From Cloacibacterium sp046296655 (GTDB lineage: Bacteria; Bacteroidota; Bacteroidia; Flavobacteriales; Weeksellaceae), in the NCBI GenBank assembly GCA_046296655.1, contig JBKBLE010000004.1, positions 1-64,000 of the forward strand: a DNA stretch of 64,000 nucleotides. The letters run 5' to 3'. Position 1 is the first letter of the stretch. Every line of letters starts with the position of its first letter. Positions 35,453 to 44,140 of the stretch are shown piece by piece. The notes beneath the pieces were generated by a model. That model searched no databases. It saw nothing but the letters and a program-made list of their open reading frames with translations, and was not told where the DNA came from. Both the position numbers and the translations under genes were made by a program.

Positions 35453-35928
35453 ATGTCAACGGATTACATCACTTTTGAAGCAGAAATTAAGCAAAATGGC
35501 ACTATGAACGCTGCCTTTGTAGACTTTCCTTTCTCTACAGAAGAATTGTTTGCAAAAAAGGTCAGGTAAAAATCAAAGTTTTGCTTGACGAAAAAGTAGA
35601 ATACAGAGGAAGCCTTTCCAAAATGAAAAGTGATGGTCATCTTCTTGGATTAACTCAAGAAGTAAGAAAACAACTTGGGAAAACTTTTGGGGATAAGGTT
35701 ACGGTGAAACTTTGGGAAGACCAAGAAGAGAGAATTGTAGAAATTCCTGAAGATGTTTTAGAAGTTTTCGAAAAGAACAAAGAAGCTTTTGAAATGTATC
35801 AAAATATGTCTTACACGCATCGGAAAGAATACATGAGATGGATTACCGAAGCCAAAAAACCAGAACCCAGAGAAAACAGAAAGGTGAAATTGATAGAAAT
35901 GATTTTAGCAGGAAAAAAAGGAATTTAA
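35453..35928 (+). pseudogene. DUF1905/YdeI-type protein, frameshifted
   Basis: ATG 35453 gives MSTDYITFEAEIKQNGTMNAAFVDFPFSTEELFAKKVR and stops at 35567-35569. The adjoining frame continues GQVKIKVLLDEKVEYRGSLSKMKSDGHLLGLTQEVRKQLGKTFGDKV to 35928. One extra G in the short G-run at 35560-35561 would fuse them into an intact ~158-residue protein. The N-terminal half matches DUF1905, and the end (EDVLEVFEKNKEAFEMYQNMSYTHRKEYMRWITEAKKPETR-like) matches the bacteriocin-protection YdeI/OmdA family. Function unknown. Confidence 0.8.
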
Positions 35929-35932
35929 TTTT

Positions 35933-36446
35933 ATGAAAACCTACGAAACAGAAAGACTTTTACTCAAACCTACAGATTTAGAGGATGCCGAATTTATTCT
36001 TCAACTTTTAAATTCTGAAAGTTTCATCAAATATATTGGAGACAGAAACGTAAGAACCATAGAAGACGCCGAAAACTACATTCGCAATAGATGTTTTCCT
36101 CAGTTTGAAAGACTAGGTTACTGAAGTTTTACTGTAATTCTAAAGGAAGATTCTTCTAAAATGGGAACTTGTGGAGTTTACGCAAGAGAAAATACCGATA
36201 ATGCTCCTGATATTGGTTTTGCATTTTTGCAACAATTTGAAGGAAAAGGTTATGGCTACGAAAGTGCCCATTTTATGAAAAATTTGGTTAAAAATGATTT
36301 CAATATTACCAAATTGGGCGGAATTACGGTAGAATACAACCACGCTTCCAGAAAATTATTAGAAAAACTAGGTTTAAAATTCCAAAAAAAATTCTTCATG
36401 GATGGGTGATCCAGAAGAATTACTGTATTTCGAAGCTGATATTTAA
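35933..36446 (+). pseudogene. GNAT N-acetyltransferase with an in-frame stop and a late frameshift
   Basis: The frame from ATG 35933 (MKTYETERLLLKPTDLEDAEFI) meets TGA at 36122-36124 after ...FERLGY. It then continues in the same frame (SFTVILKEDSSKMGTCGVYARENT...GIGFAF-like, GKGYGYESAHFMKNLV) to a premature end at 36407-36409. A shifted frame carries the expected end DPEELLYFEADI to TAA 36444-36446; one G too many in GGG at 36405-36407 explains it. The acetyl-CoA loop (QQFEGKGYGYESA) is intact. Restored length is about 170 residues. The substrate is unknown. Confidence 0.8.
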
Positions 36447-36457
36447 ATAAAATTATC

Positions 36458-36546
36458 TGTCATTCTGAAATGAAGTGAAACGGAATGAAGAATCTCTTTA
36501 ATATAGAACAGATTCTTCACTTCACTGCGTTTCGTTCAAAATGACA
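36458..36546. repeat. Imperfect palindromic element, 89 bases
   Basis: TGTCATTCTGAA at the left and TTCAAAATGACA at the right bound a long imperfect inverted repeat whose middle holds GAAGAATCT and AGATTCTTC. Closely related half-copies occur at 47966-48002, and a shorter, cleaner palindrome with the same TGTCATTC ends lies at 48800-48868. Confidence 0.75.
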
Positions 36547-36558
36547 ATGTAAAAAAGA

Positions 36559-37005
36559 TTACTTCAAAATCTGAGCTGCGTGATTTTTGGTTTCTACTTT
36601 TTCGATGACTTCTGTGCAAACAGAATTTTCGTCAAATAAAAAGGTAGTTCTCACGATTCCCATGAATTCTTTGCCCATGAATTTCTTGAGTTGCCACACC
36701 CCAAATTTTTCACAAACTTCATGGTTTTCATCGGCTAATAAATCATATTTAAACCCGAATTTATCATGAAATTTCTTTTGATTTTTCACAGGATCTGCAG
36801 AAATTCCCAAAATTGTAAAACCTTGTTTCGTTAAGTATTCTATATTTTCATTAAGGTTACAAGCTTCTGCTGTACAACCTGGCGTATTGGCTTTCGGATA
36901 GAAGAAAACCACCAATTTTTTTCCTTTGAAATCTGAAGATTTAACCAGATTTCCGTCTTGATTATCTAATTGAAACGTAGGAAGTGTATCACCTATTTTT
37001 AACAT
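36559..37005 (-). CDS. bcp: Thioredoxin-dependent thiol peroxidase (peroxiredoxin, Bcp/PrxQ)
   Basis: 148 residues with the peroxiredoxin fold. The peroxidatic motif is FYPKANTPGCTAEACNL, with the peroxidatic Cys followed four residues later by a second Cys, as in the PrxQ/Bcp subfamily with an intrahelical resolving cysteine. The Arg of the active site is in GIVRTTFLF. The enzyme reduces hydrogen and organic peroxides using thioredoxin in the cytoplasm. Single gene. Confidence 0.94.
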   Translation of the reverse strand: MLKIGDTLPTFQLDNQDGNLVKSSDFKGKKLVVFFYPKANTPGCTAEACNLNENIEYLTKQGFTILGISADPVKNQKKFHDKFGFKYDLLADENHEVCEKFGVWQLKKFMGKEFMGIVRTTFLFDENSVCTEVIEKVETKNHAAQILK

Positions 37006-37149
37006 AATAGTAAAATTTTAGATTATAATTTAAAACACTCTAACTTGATTAAGAAATTGAGATAACTAAGTTTCAAATAAATTTGAAAGGTTACAATCAG
37101 CTTAGCAAAATCAGCGAGAGTTTCTTATTTTTGCTCAAATTTACAGAAA

Positions 37150-37770
37150 ATGACCAAGAAAGAGCGTGCAAAAATAGTAATGACTGAGTTAGAAAAAATC
37201 TATCCCGAAGTTCCTATTCCACTGAACCATAGAAATGCTTATGAACTATTGGTTGCAGTTGCACTTTCTGCACAAACTACTGATAAAAAAGTAAACGAAG
37301 TAACTCCCAAATTGTTTTCTGTAGCTCCCAATCCAGAAAAAATGGCAGCATTAGAAGAACCTGAAATCAAGGAATTGATTAAAGAAATTGGATTGTCTAC
37401 CACCAAAGCCAAAAATCTAAAAATCATGGCAAATCAACTTCTGGAAAGACATAACGGCGAAGTTCCTTCTAACTTTGAGGATTTAGAAAATTTAGCAGGA
37501 GTAGGTCATAAAACGGCGAGTGTAGTGATGAGTCAGGCTTTTGGTGTTCCTGCTTTTCCGGTAGACACTCACATTCATCGGTTGATGAAACAATGGAAAT
37601 TAACCGAAGGAAAAAACGTGGTACAAACTGAAAATGACGCCAAAAAACTTTTCCCTAAAGAAACTTGGAATAAACTTCACCTTCAAATTATTTTCTACGG
37701 CAGAGAATATTCTCCAGCCAGAGGAAATCAGGAGAAAGATTACCTCACGAAAATGCTTTTTGAGAAATAA
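37150..37770 (+). CDS. nth: Endonuclease III-like DNA glycosylase without the Fe-S motif
   Basis: 206 residues. The helix-hairpin-helix and catalytic region are intact: LAGVGHKTASVVMSQAFG with catalytic Lys121, and VDTHIHRL with catalytic Asp139. The enzyme removes oxidised pyrimidines and cuts at the abasic site. The C-terminal tail reads FYGREYSPARGNQEKDYL and contains no cysteine, so the usual four-cysteine [4Fe-4S] ligand set is missing. TATTTTTG at 37126-37133 could be its -7 box, 16 bases upstream. Confidence 0.92.
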   Translation: MTKKERAKIVMTELEKIYPEVPIPLNHRNAYELLVAVALSAQTTDKKVNEVTPKLFSVAPNPEKMAALEEPEIKELIKEIGLSTTKAKNLKIMANQLLERHNGEVPSNFEDLENLAGVGHKTASVVMSQAFGVPAFPVDTHIHRLMKQWKLTEGKNVVQTENDAKKLFPKETWNKLHLQIIFYGREYSPARGNQEKDYLTKMLFEK

Positions 37771-37780
37771 TCAGATTTTC

Positions 37781-37807
37781 GGGTTCCCCTCTTTCAGAGG
37801 GGAACCC
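37781..37807. terminator. Strong hairpin between convergent genes
   Basis: GGGTTCCCCTCT (37781-37792) and AGAGGGGAACCC (37796-37807) form a perfect 12-base GC-rich stem around TTC. It lies between nth and the leftward DUF885 gene; T-runs are weak on both sides. Confidence 0.65.
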
Positions 37808-37830
37808 TTCTAATAAAATTTAGAAATAAA

Positions 37831-39621
37831 TTACTGTTTCTTTGCCCAAAGTTCCATCTTCCTTTCTAAAACGGATAATGGAAGACATCCTTGGTTCAGA
37901 ATTTCATCATGGAATTTAGCCAAACTAAATTTCTTACCAAGTTCTTTTTGATATTTAGCTCTTAATTCTAAAAATTTTAGCGAACCAATTTTGTAGCCTA
38001 GTGCTTGTCCCGGAATCGCCATATAACGCTCAATTGCGGCAGTTGCACCTTCTTCAGAATCAGAAATATTGTTCAGATAATATTGAATCGCTTCTTCTCT
38101 GGTCATTTTACCCGTATGAATTCCTGTATCTACCACCAATCGAACTGCACGCAACATTTGATCACTTAAATAACCCATTTTTTGATAAGGATCGGTGTAC
38201 AAACCAAATTCTGGACCTAAAGTTTCTGTATAGTGCGCCCAACCTTCGCCATAAGCTCCGAACCAACCAAATCTCATGAATTTAGGAATCTCCATATTTT
38301 CTTGTTGAAGCGAAACCTGATAATGATGTCCCGGAATAGCTTCGTGCAAGAATAAAGATTCGAAACCATTGGTTACATTATATTGAGTAGCATCTGGAAT
38401 AGGCGTATAAAAAATTCCCGGTCTGCTTCCGTCTGCTGAACCTGGTTTGTATTCTGCACTTGCACTTGCTTCTCTAAATTTTTCGGTTCTTCTGATTTCA
38501 AACGGTGTTTTAGGAAACTTAGTAAACATCGTTGGAAGCTTTGGCTCTATTTTCTTTAAAATTCCATTAAATGCGGCAATTACTTCTTCTGGCGTTTTAT
38601 AAGGCATTGCTTTTTTGTCTGTTTTTAGACTTACCAAAAATTGTTCGAGTGTTCCTTTGAAACCTAATTGAGTTTTTACTTTCTCCATTTCTGCTCTTAG
38701 CATCGCTACTTCTTTCAACCCAATTTTATTGATTTCATCAGGAGTAAGATTAGTCGTTGTCCAAGATTTTGCGAGATAAGTATAAATATTGCTTCCATTT
38801 GGAATAGCGTTAATTCCATCTGTATTTCTCGCTTTTGGTAAATATTCTTTTTCTAGAAAATCACCCATTCTTTTGTAGGCAGGAATAATTTTCGTTTTGA
38901 TGGCGTTTTGATAAAGTACGGTGTACTTTTGTTTATCCGCGGCAGAAAAATTGGCTGGGATTTTTTTGATAGGTCCGTAGAAAATATTTTTATCAAAATT
39001 TTCAGAAATAATTTCTTCACCTCTCATTTGAGGAATCATTTTCACCACCAGTTTTTTTGGAAGCACCACATTTTGTTTCATCCCATCTCTGAAATTCTTT
39101 TCGGCGGTGTTCATCCAAACCGCAAAGGCATCTATTCTTTTCAAGAAATTATCATAATCTTTAGTCGTTTTAAACGGTTGATTTCCATCTCCACTTCCTA
39201 ACAAGGGAAAATCTAATGGCAAACCTTCAAATTGGTTAAAAGGCATCAGTTCTGGATGATACGCATATTTCTCAATCTTATCTTTTAAGGTAAAATCTAA
39301 AACATCATAAACGGTTTTTTCTTTATCAGAAAGAGATTCATAATCAAGAGTTTGCAACTTTTTTTGAGTTTCGGTATAGAAACCGATTTCTTTAGAAATA
39401 AAATCCTGACTGATAGCATTTGGCAATTGGTCATTATATCTATTATCGCCTTGCATAGTAGCTTCCAGAGGAAACATTTTCAGGTAACCTTCATAATATT
39501 TAGAAGCTATACTGTCTATATTGGCTTCGGATTTTGGCAAAGCAATGTCTGATTTTTTACAACTGATTACGAAAAGTATCATTGCAAATATTCCTAAAAT
39601 AGGCGCTCTAAAGAATCTCAT
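37831..39621 (-). CDS. DUF885-family lipoprotein, putative metallopeptidase
   Basis: 596 residues. A lipoprotein signal ends in LFVISC (Cys21). The DUF885 zinc-peptidase signature is present: ESLFLHEAIPGHHYQVSLQQEN (HExxxH-type metal motif), then WFGAYGEGWAHYTETLGPE and GTGIHTGKMTREEAI-like DTGIHTGKMTREEAIQYY. The family resembles M32/gluzincin-type peptidases and is thought to cut peptides in the periplasm. Leftward and monocistronic. It is the second peptidase in this half of the window after the S46 enzyme. Confidence 0.88.
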   Translation of the reverse strand: MRFFRAPILGIFAMILFVISCKKSDIALPKSEANIDSIASKYYEGYLKMFPLEATMQGDNRYNDQLPNAISQDFISKEIGFYTETQKKLQTLDYESLSDKEKTVYDVLDFTLKDKIEKYAYHPELMPFNQFEGLPLDFPLLGSGDGNQPFKTTKDYDNFLKRIDAFAVWMNTAEKNFRDGMKQNVVLPKKLVVKMIPQMRGEEIISENFDKNIFYGPIKKIPANFSAADKQKYTVLYQNAIKTKIIPAYKRMGDFLEKEYLPKARNTDGINAIPNGSNIYTYLAKSWTTTNLTPDEINKIGLKEVAMLRAEMEKVKTQLGFKGTLEQFLVSLKTDKKAMPYKTPEEVIAAFNGILKKIEPKLPTMFTKFPKTPFEIRRTEKFREASASAEYKPGSADGSRPGIFYTPIPDATQYNVTNGFESLFLHEAIPGHHYQVSLQQENMEIPKFMRFGWFGAYGEGWAHYTETLGPEFGLYTDPYQKMGYLSDQMLRAVRLVVDTGIHTGKMTREEAIQYYLNNISDSEEGATAAIERYMAIPGQALGYKIGSLKFLELRAKYQKELGKKFSLAKFHDEILNQGCLPLSVLERKMELWAKKQ

Positions 39622-39771
39622 TTGTCTTAAATTTTAAACAAAAATATAAATTATCTGTAAATGTGGATTTTAAAATCATAAAAAATAGTTTTAAAGCATT
39701 AAGAGTAATTTTTTTCATAAATTTTTGTAACAAAGTAAAAAATCTCATACTAATTAATAAAATTTAAAAAA

Positions 39772-40659
39772 ATGAAATGGTATAAATCTTTAAGCTTTGC
39801 TTTATTGTTTTTAGTAACTCTTGCAAACGCACAATCTGCAAACAGATTTTTTTATGAATTGACCTTTAAACCCAAAAAAGGAATAGACTCTTTACAAAAA
39901 GCGGTTATGATTCTAGACGTAACCGATAAAAAGTCACTTTATAGAGATTATTTGACGGTTTCACAGGATTCTGTCCTAAAAATTGAAGTTGAAAAAATGC
40001 AAAAAGCAGGTGTTTTCAAAGATTTATCAAAGTCTTTCCAAATGCCAAAATTTGCTTATAAAATCACTAAAGAATATCCTACCATGAAGGTAAACTTTAG
40101 CGAAAGAATGCTGAATTCTGTTTTTGGATATAATGAAGAACCAAAATTCAACTGGAAAATCTCTAATGATAAACAAAAAATTGGCGAATATGAAGCTCAA
40201 AAAGCTACCACAGAATTTGGTGGAAGAAAATGGACGGCTTGGTTTACAGAATCTATTCCTTTCCCTGATGGTCCTTATAAATTCTCCGGTTTACCAGGAT
40301 TAATCGTAAAAATAGAAGATGCTGAGAAAAATTTCTCTTGGGTTTTAACCGCAAATAAACCACTGAAAGAATTTGAAGAACTTTCTTACAGCGAAAAACT
40401 ATCGGCACAGTTTGGTGCGAGAAATGATGTAACGATTATCAACAGAGATAAATTTGAATCTTCTTTTGAGGAATATAAAAAAGATCCTTTTGCATCGATA
40501 AGAGCACAAATCACTCCAGAAATGAAAGCGATGAAAATGCCAGGAAATGATAAAACCATGGGCGAAATGATGAGTGATCAAGAAAAATCAATTAAAGATT
40601 TCTATAACGCAATTAATAATACCGTAGAAATCTACACTCCAGAAAAAGCGAAAAAATAA
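39772..40659 (+). CDS. GLPGLI family protein
   Basis: 295 residues. A signal peptide (MKWYKSLSFALLFLVTLANAQS) and the family's namesake motif FSGLPGLIVKIED near residue 180 define it, together with TAWFTESIPFPDGPYKF just before. Proteins of this family are restricted to Bacteroidota and are exported; no activity is known. Some are found near TonB-dependent receptors; here the nearest receptor is 1.1 kb downstream and separately controlled. A terminator follows at 40690-40719. Confidence 0.9.
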   Translation: MKWYKSLSFALLFLVTLANAQSANRFFYELTFKPKKGIDSLQKAVMILDVTDKKSLYRDYLTVSQDSVLKIEVEKMQKAGVFKDLSKSFQMPKFAYKITKEYPTMKVNFSERMLNSVFGYNEEPKFNWKISNDKQKIGEYEAQKATTEFGGRKWTAWFTESIPFPDGPYKFSGLPGLIVKIEDAEKNFSWVLTANKPLKEFEELSYSEKLSAQFGARNDVTIINRDKFESSFEEYKKDPFASIRAQITPEMKAMKMPGNDKTMGEMMSDQEKSIKDFYNAINNTVEIYTPEKAKK

Positions 40660-40689
40660 AATTCCCTTCATATTAAACTTTTGTAACAG

Positions 40690-40719
40690 AAAACTCGAGG
40701 ATTCGTCTTCGAGTTTTTT
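40690..40719 (+). terminator. Rho-independent terminator
   Basis: AAAACTCGA (40690-40698) pairs with TCGAGTTTT (40709-40717), followed by TTG. It ends the GLPGLI gene. Confidence 0.8.
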
Positions 40720-40746
40720 GCATTTTATAAGAGCAATAATAGACCA

Positions 40747-40775
40747 TTGCGCTGTGGTTTTTAGTTCTATATTTG
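40747..40775 (+). promoter_or_regulatory. Promoter of the AraC/GyrI-type regulator
   Basis: TTG (40747-40749), 18 bases, TATATTTG (40768-40775). The full consensus match lies inside the region that an upstream TTG (40718) would make coding, which shows that the real start codon is downstream. Confidence 0.7.
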
Positions 40776-40789
40776 TAAAAAATAATCGT

Positions 40790-41695
40790 TTGACTTCACA
40801 AGAACATTTAGCAAGAATTAGAAAGGTTTTAGATTACATTGACCAACATCTGGACGATGAACTTCCTTTTGAAAAACTCGCAGAAATTGGCTCCTTTTCG
40901 CCTTTTCATTTTCATAGAATTTTTCGCGCGGTTACCAGTGAAACTTTGCTAAGTTACATCACCAGAAAACGCATGGAAAAAGCTGCCATGATGCTTTCCT
41001 TAAAAAAAGAAAAATCTTTAGAAGATATTTTCTTGGAAATAGGATTCAATAGTCCTTCTACTTTTGGCAAAACCTTCAAAAAGCACTTTGGGATTTCTCC
41101 AGCTGCTTTTAGAAAAAATTCGCCAGAAAATTTTAAGAAAATTCAAACCATTATCAGCAATATCGGACAAAAAGAAGTCGTTTTCGAGCAATATCTTTAC
41201 CAACTAGAACAAATGAAATTTTTTATGGAAAATAAAGCCAATATCCAAATAAAAGAAATGCCAGAAATGCAGATTGCATCAGTATTAAGCATAGGTGTAC
41301 AAAATATAGGAAATACTTACAACACCCTTATTTCTTGGGCTATTTCTAAAAATATTTTCCATAGAGAAAATGTGAAAATGATTACCGTTTATCACGATAG
41401 TTTCAAAGTTACTGCTCCCAATAAAGTGAGAATTCACGCAGGAATGTTGCTAGAAGAAGCCATCAAAAATGAAGGCGAAGTTTTCCTAGAAATTTTGCCA
41501 AAAGGGAAATATATCGTTTCTCGACAAGAAATTACGCTTCCCGAATTCGAAACTGCTTGGAACGCACTTTTCCTTTGGATGAACGAAAACGGACACCAGT
41601 TCAGAAAAGAATGTCCTTATGAAATTTACCATAATGATTACCAAGAACACCCTGAGAAAAAGTGTTTGGTAGATTTATGCATTCCTATTTTGTAA
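40790..41695 (+). CDS. AraC-family regulator with GyrI-like effector domain (Rob-type)
   Basis: 301 residues. The N-terminal AraC helix-turn-helix pair covers about residues 5-105 (VLDYIDQHLDDELPFEKLAEIGSFSPFHFHRIFRAVTSETLLSYI, then DIFLEIGFNSPSTFGKTFKKHFGISPAAFR). A C-terminal GyrI/SOUL-like ligand-binding domain follows, ending ECPYEIYHNDYQEHPEKKCLVDLCIPI. This arrangement is that of Rob-type regulators that sense drugs or other amphipathic compounds. The start is TTG 40790 (MTSQEHLARI), 14 bases after the -7 box. Target genes are unknown; its position before the TonB receptor does not prove a link. Confidence 0.88.
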   Translation: MTSQEHLARIRKVLDYIDQHLDDELPFEKLAEIGSFSPFHFHRIFRAVTSETLLSYITRKRMEKAAMMLSLKKEKSLEDIFLEIGFNSPSTFGKTFKKHFGISPAAFRKNSPENFKKIQTIISNIGQKEVVFEQYLYQLEQMKFFMENKANIQIKEMPEMQIASVLSIGVQNIGNTYNTLISWAISKNIFHRENVKMITVYHDSFKVTAPNKVRIHAGMLLEEAIKNEGEVFLEILPKGKYIVSRQEITLPEFETAWNALFLWMNENGHQFRKECPYEIYHNDYQEHPEKKCLVDLCIPIL

Positions 41696-41700
41696 TTTTC

Positions 41701-41772
41701 TACGATTCAGTTTCTATTTTTTACGGTTCAGTAAAACTTATTTCTTTTCGGAAATGAGCAGAGATACCTTTG
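41701..41772 (+). promoter_or_regulatory. LytTR-type direct repeats and -7 box of the TonB-receptor promoter
   Basis: TACGATTCAGT (41701-41711) and TACGGTTCAGT (41722-41732) are direct repeats starting exactly 21 bases apart. After 32 bases comes TACCTTTG (41765-41772), a -7 box. The 9-base cores (ACNNTTCAG) separated by 12 bases match the spacing of LytTR-regulator sites such as the pneumococcal ComE box. The same layout precedes the genes at 44141 and 45651. Confidence 0.8.
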
Positions 41773-41791
41773 CTTCATCAAAAACAGAATT

Positions 41792-44008
41792 ATGAAAACT
41801 CGCATTTTTACATTAGTCTTTACCTTTGCCTTTACCTTTACCTTAATTGCTCAAATTACCATTTCTGGAAAAGTTTTAGGAAGAAATAACAAACCGCTGA
41901 AAGATGTTTCTGTAACGCTGAAAGATACTTATGATGGCGCTACAACAGACGAAACAGGAAATTATAAGTTTGCAACTTCTGAAAAAGGAAGCCAAACCCT
42001 GATTTTCTCTCATCCTAAATTTATAGAAATCGAAAAATCTATTCAAATTGAAGACAAAAACCTTATTCTAAATGCTGAACTAAAAGAATCGGTGAGCGAA
42101 ATAGATGCGGTAGTCATTTCTGCAGGAAGCATAGAAGCCAGCGATAAAAAACGCGCCACTACTCTATTGACGCCCATTGACGTCTACACAACAGCTGGAG
42201 CAAATGGTCAAATTTCTTCGGCGCTAGAAACCTTACCTGGAGTTCAAAAAGTGGGAGAATCAGAAGGTCTTTTCGTGAGAGGAGGAACCGGAACGGAAAC
42301 CAAATTCTTCATGGATGGAAATTTGGTCAACAACTATTTCGGAAATTCTGTGCTGGGAATTAAAGCGATGGATAGATTGAATACTTCACTTTTTAAAGGA
42401 AATGTATTTTCGAGTGGTGGTTATTCTGCAGTTTACGGACAAGCATTATCTGGAGTTTTAGCTTTGGAAAGTATCGATTTACCAGAGAGAAATGCTGCAG
42501 ATTTTGGGATTTCTCCCATTTTTGCAAGTGGCGGAATTCAACGAGTTAATCAAGAAAAAACGCATTCTTACGGAATTTCTTTAGGCTATTCTAACCTAGA
42601 ACTCATGCAGAAAATTCTGAAATTCAATACCGATTTCGAAAAAGCACCTAACAGTTTCGGTGGCAATGGAAACTTTAGAATTAAAACGTCAAGAGGCGGT
42701 TTTATCAAATATTACGGAAGTTATGACACCAGTTCTATGAAACTTTCTTCTCCCAATTTAGACGACGAAACTTCTTCTGATAAAATCAATCAAAACGGGA
42801 AAAATACGTTTCACTCGCTTTCTTACCGAGAAAAATTTGGCAGATATACTTTGAATCTTGGGAGTTCTTATACTTTCAATCAAAATATTCTTCATTTTTC
42901 TAATGTAGATCAAAACGGAAGTTCTCCATTCAATAATGATATAGATTCTAAAGGCAATTATTTCAACGCCAAAGCATTGATTGAGAGAAAATTATTTAAA
43001 ATTTCGGCAATAAGAGCAGGAATAGAACTGAACACTACAAAAGAAGAAACTTGGGTTTCCATCGCTCAAAAAAAATATGAATTTAGAGATGATATCACAT
43101 CACTTTTCGCAGAAACCGATTTGGGAATCAGCAATGATTTATCTTTAAAAATAGGAGCAAGAGCAGAAAACTCTTCTTCGATCAACCGCTGGAATTTTTC
43201 GCCAAGATTTGCTATGGCTTACAGAATTTCTAAAGAATGGACAAGTTCATTAGCTTTCGGCACTTTCTTCCAAAATCCTGAAAGTAGATTTTTTACCGAA
43301 AATTATCAACTTAATTATCAAAGAGCTGACCATTATATTTTTCAAGTTCAAAGAGCAGCAGATGGAAGAAGTATGAGATTGGAAACGTATTACAAAAAAT
43401 ATCAAGATTTAATAAAAACCACCACAGATTTTTACAGACCTATCGCTATAAATAATAACGGAAATGGCTATGCAAAAGGTGTAGAATTATTTTGGCGAGA
43501 TAAAAAATCTTTGAAAAATATAGATTATTGGGTGTCTTATTCTTACCTAGATTCTAAAAGAGATTACCTGAATTACACCGAAAATTTATTTCCAAATTTC
43601 GCTGCAAAACATACGCTTTCTGTGGTGGCTAAAAAATTTGTAACCAATTGGAAAACAGGATTTAATATTTCTTATAATTATAATTCTGGAAGACCATATT
43701 ACAATTTCGTGACCGAAAATGGTAATACTGTTCTCAAAAATCAAGGCTTTGTAAAAGATTATCAAGCGGTGAATTTCAGTCTTAATTATTTACCGAATTT
43801 AGGCAAAAAAGATACGAGAGCTTTTACCGTTTTGGTGCTTTCTATCAATAACGTTCTAGGAACTAAAAATGAATTTGGATACAATTTTTCGAGCAATGGT
43901 CTCAAATCTAGAGCCATCGTTCCTCCTACCAATACTTTTGTATTCATCGGTGCATTCATCAGTTTTGGTACAGACAGAACTCAAGAAGCCATTAATAATA
44001 ACTTATAG
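41792..44008 (+). CDS. TonB-dependent outer-membrane receptor
   Basis: 738 residues. Signal peptide with a Phe-Thr repeat (FTFAFTFTLIAQ), an N-terminal carboxypeptidase-regulatory-like domain (ITISGKVLGRNNKPLKDVSVTLKDTYDGATTDETGNYKF), a plug (SSALETLPGVQKVGESEGLFVRGGTGTETKFFMDG) and a beta-barrel ending in aromatic FIGAFISFG. It imports a substrate across the outer membrane using TonB energy. No SusD partner lies next to it, so a small ligand (metal complex, peptide or vitamin) is as likely as a glycan. The promoter carries the LytTR-type repeats. The gene at 44141 follows with its own copy of that promoter. Confidence 0.92.
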   Translation: MKTRIFTLVFTFAFTFTLIAQITISGKVLGRNNKPLKDVSVTLKDTYDGATTDETGNYKFATSEKGSQTLIFSHPKFIEIEKSIQIEDKNLILNAELKESVSEIDAVVISAGSIEASDKKRATTLLTPIDVYTTAGANGQISSALETLPGVQKVGESEGLFVRGGTGTETKFFMDGNLVNNYFGNSVLGIKAMDRLNTSLFKGNVFSSGGYSAVYGQALSGVLALESIDLPERNAADFGISPIFASGGIQRVNQEKTHSYGISLGYSNLELMQKILKFNTDFEKAPNSFGGNGNFRIKTSRGGFIKYYGSYDTSSMKLSSPNLDDETSSDKINQNGKNTFHSLSYREKFGRYTLNLGSSYTFNQNILHFSNVDQNGSSPFNNDIDSKGNYFNAKALIERKLFKISAIRAGIELNTTKEETWVSIAQKKYEFRDDITSLFAETDLGISNDLSLKIGARAENSSSINRWNFSPRFAMAYRISKEWTSSLAFGTFFQNPESRFFTENYQLNYQRADHYIFQVQRAADGRSMRLETYYKKYQDLIKTTTDFYRPIAINNNGNGYAKGVELFWRDKKSLKNIDYWVSYSYLDSKRDYLNYTENLFPNFAAKHTLSVVAKKFVTNWKTGFNISYNYNSGRPYYNFVTENGNTVLKNQGFVKDYQAVNFSLNYLPNLGKKDTRAFTVLVLSINNVLGTKNEFGYNFSSNGLKSRAIVPPTNTFVFIGAFISFGTDRTQEAINNNL

Positions 44009-44033
44009 AATTAAGTCCAAAATTGACCATACA

Positions 44034-44105
44034 AACCATTCAGTCAAGAAAAACTACAGTTCGGTGAACTAAAATTTCAAGAAAATTTCTTTCAAAATAT
44101 CTTTG
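44034..44105 (+). promoter_or_regulatory. LytTR-type direct repeats and -7 box before the helical-repeat protein
   Basis: AACCATTCAGT (44034-44044) and TACAGTTCGGT (44055-44065) start 21 bases apart, and TATCTTTG (44098-44105) follows after 32 bases. Spacing is identical to the TonB-receptor promoter, although the gap sequence differs. Confidence 0.78.
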
Positions 44106-44140
44106 AACCATAAAATTGAAACAACTAAAAAATATTATAT

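Noticed and set aside
40718..40789. Longer start for the AraC/GyrI regulator at TTG 40718
   Set aside because: The full promoter match at 40747-40775 lies within it, so transcription starts downstream; TTG 40790 is used instead.
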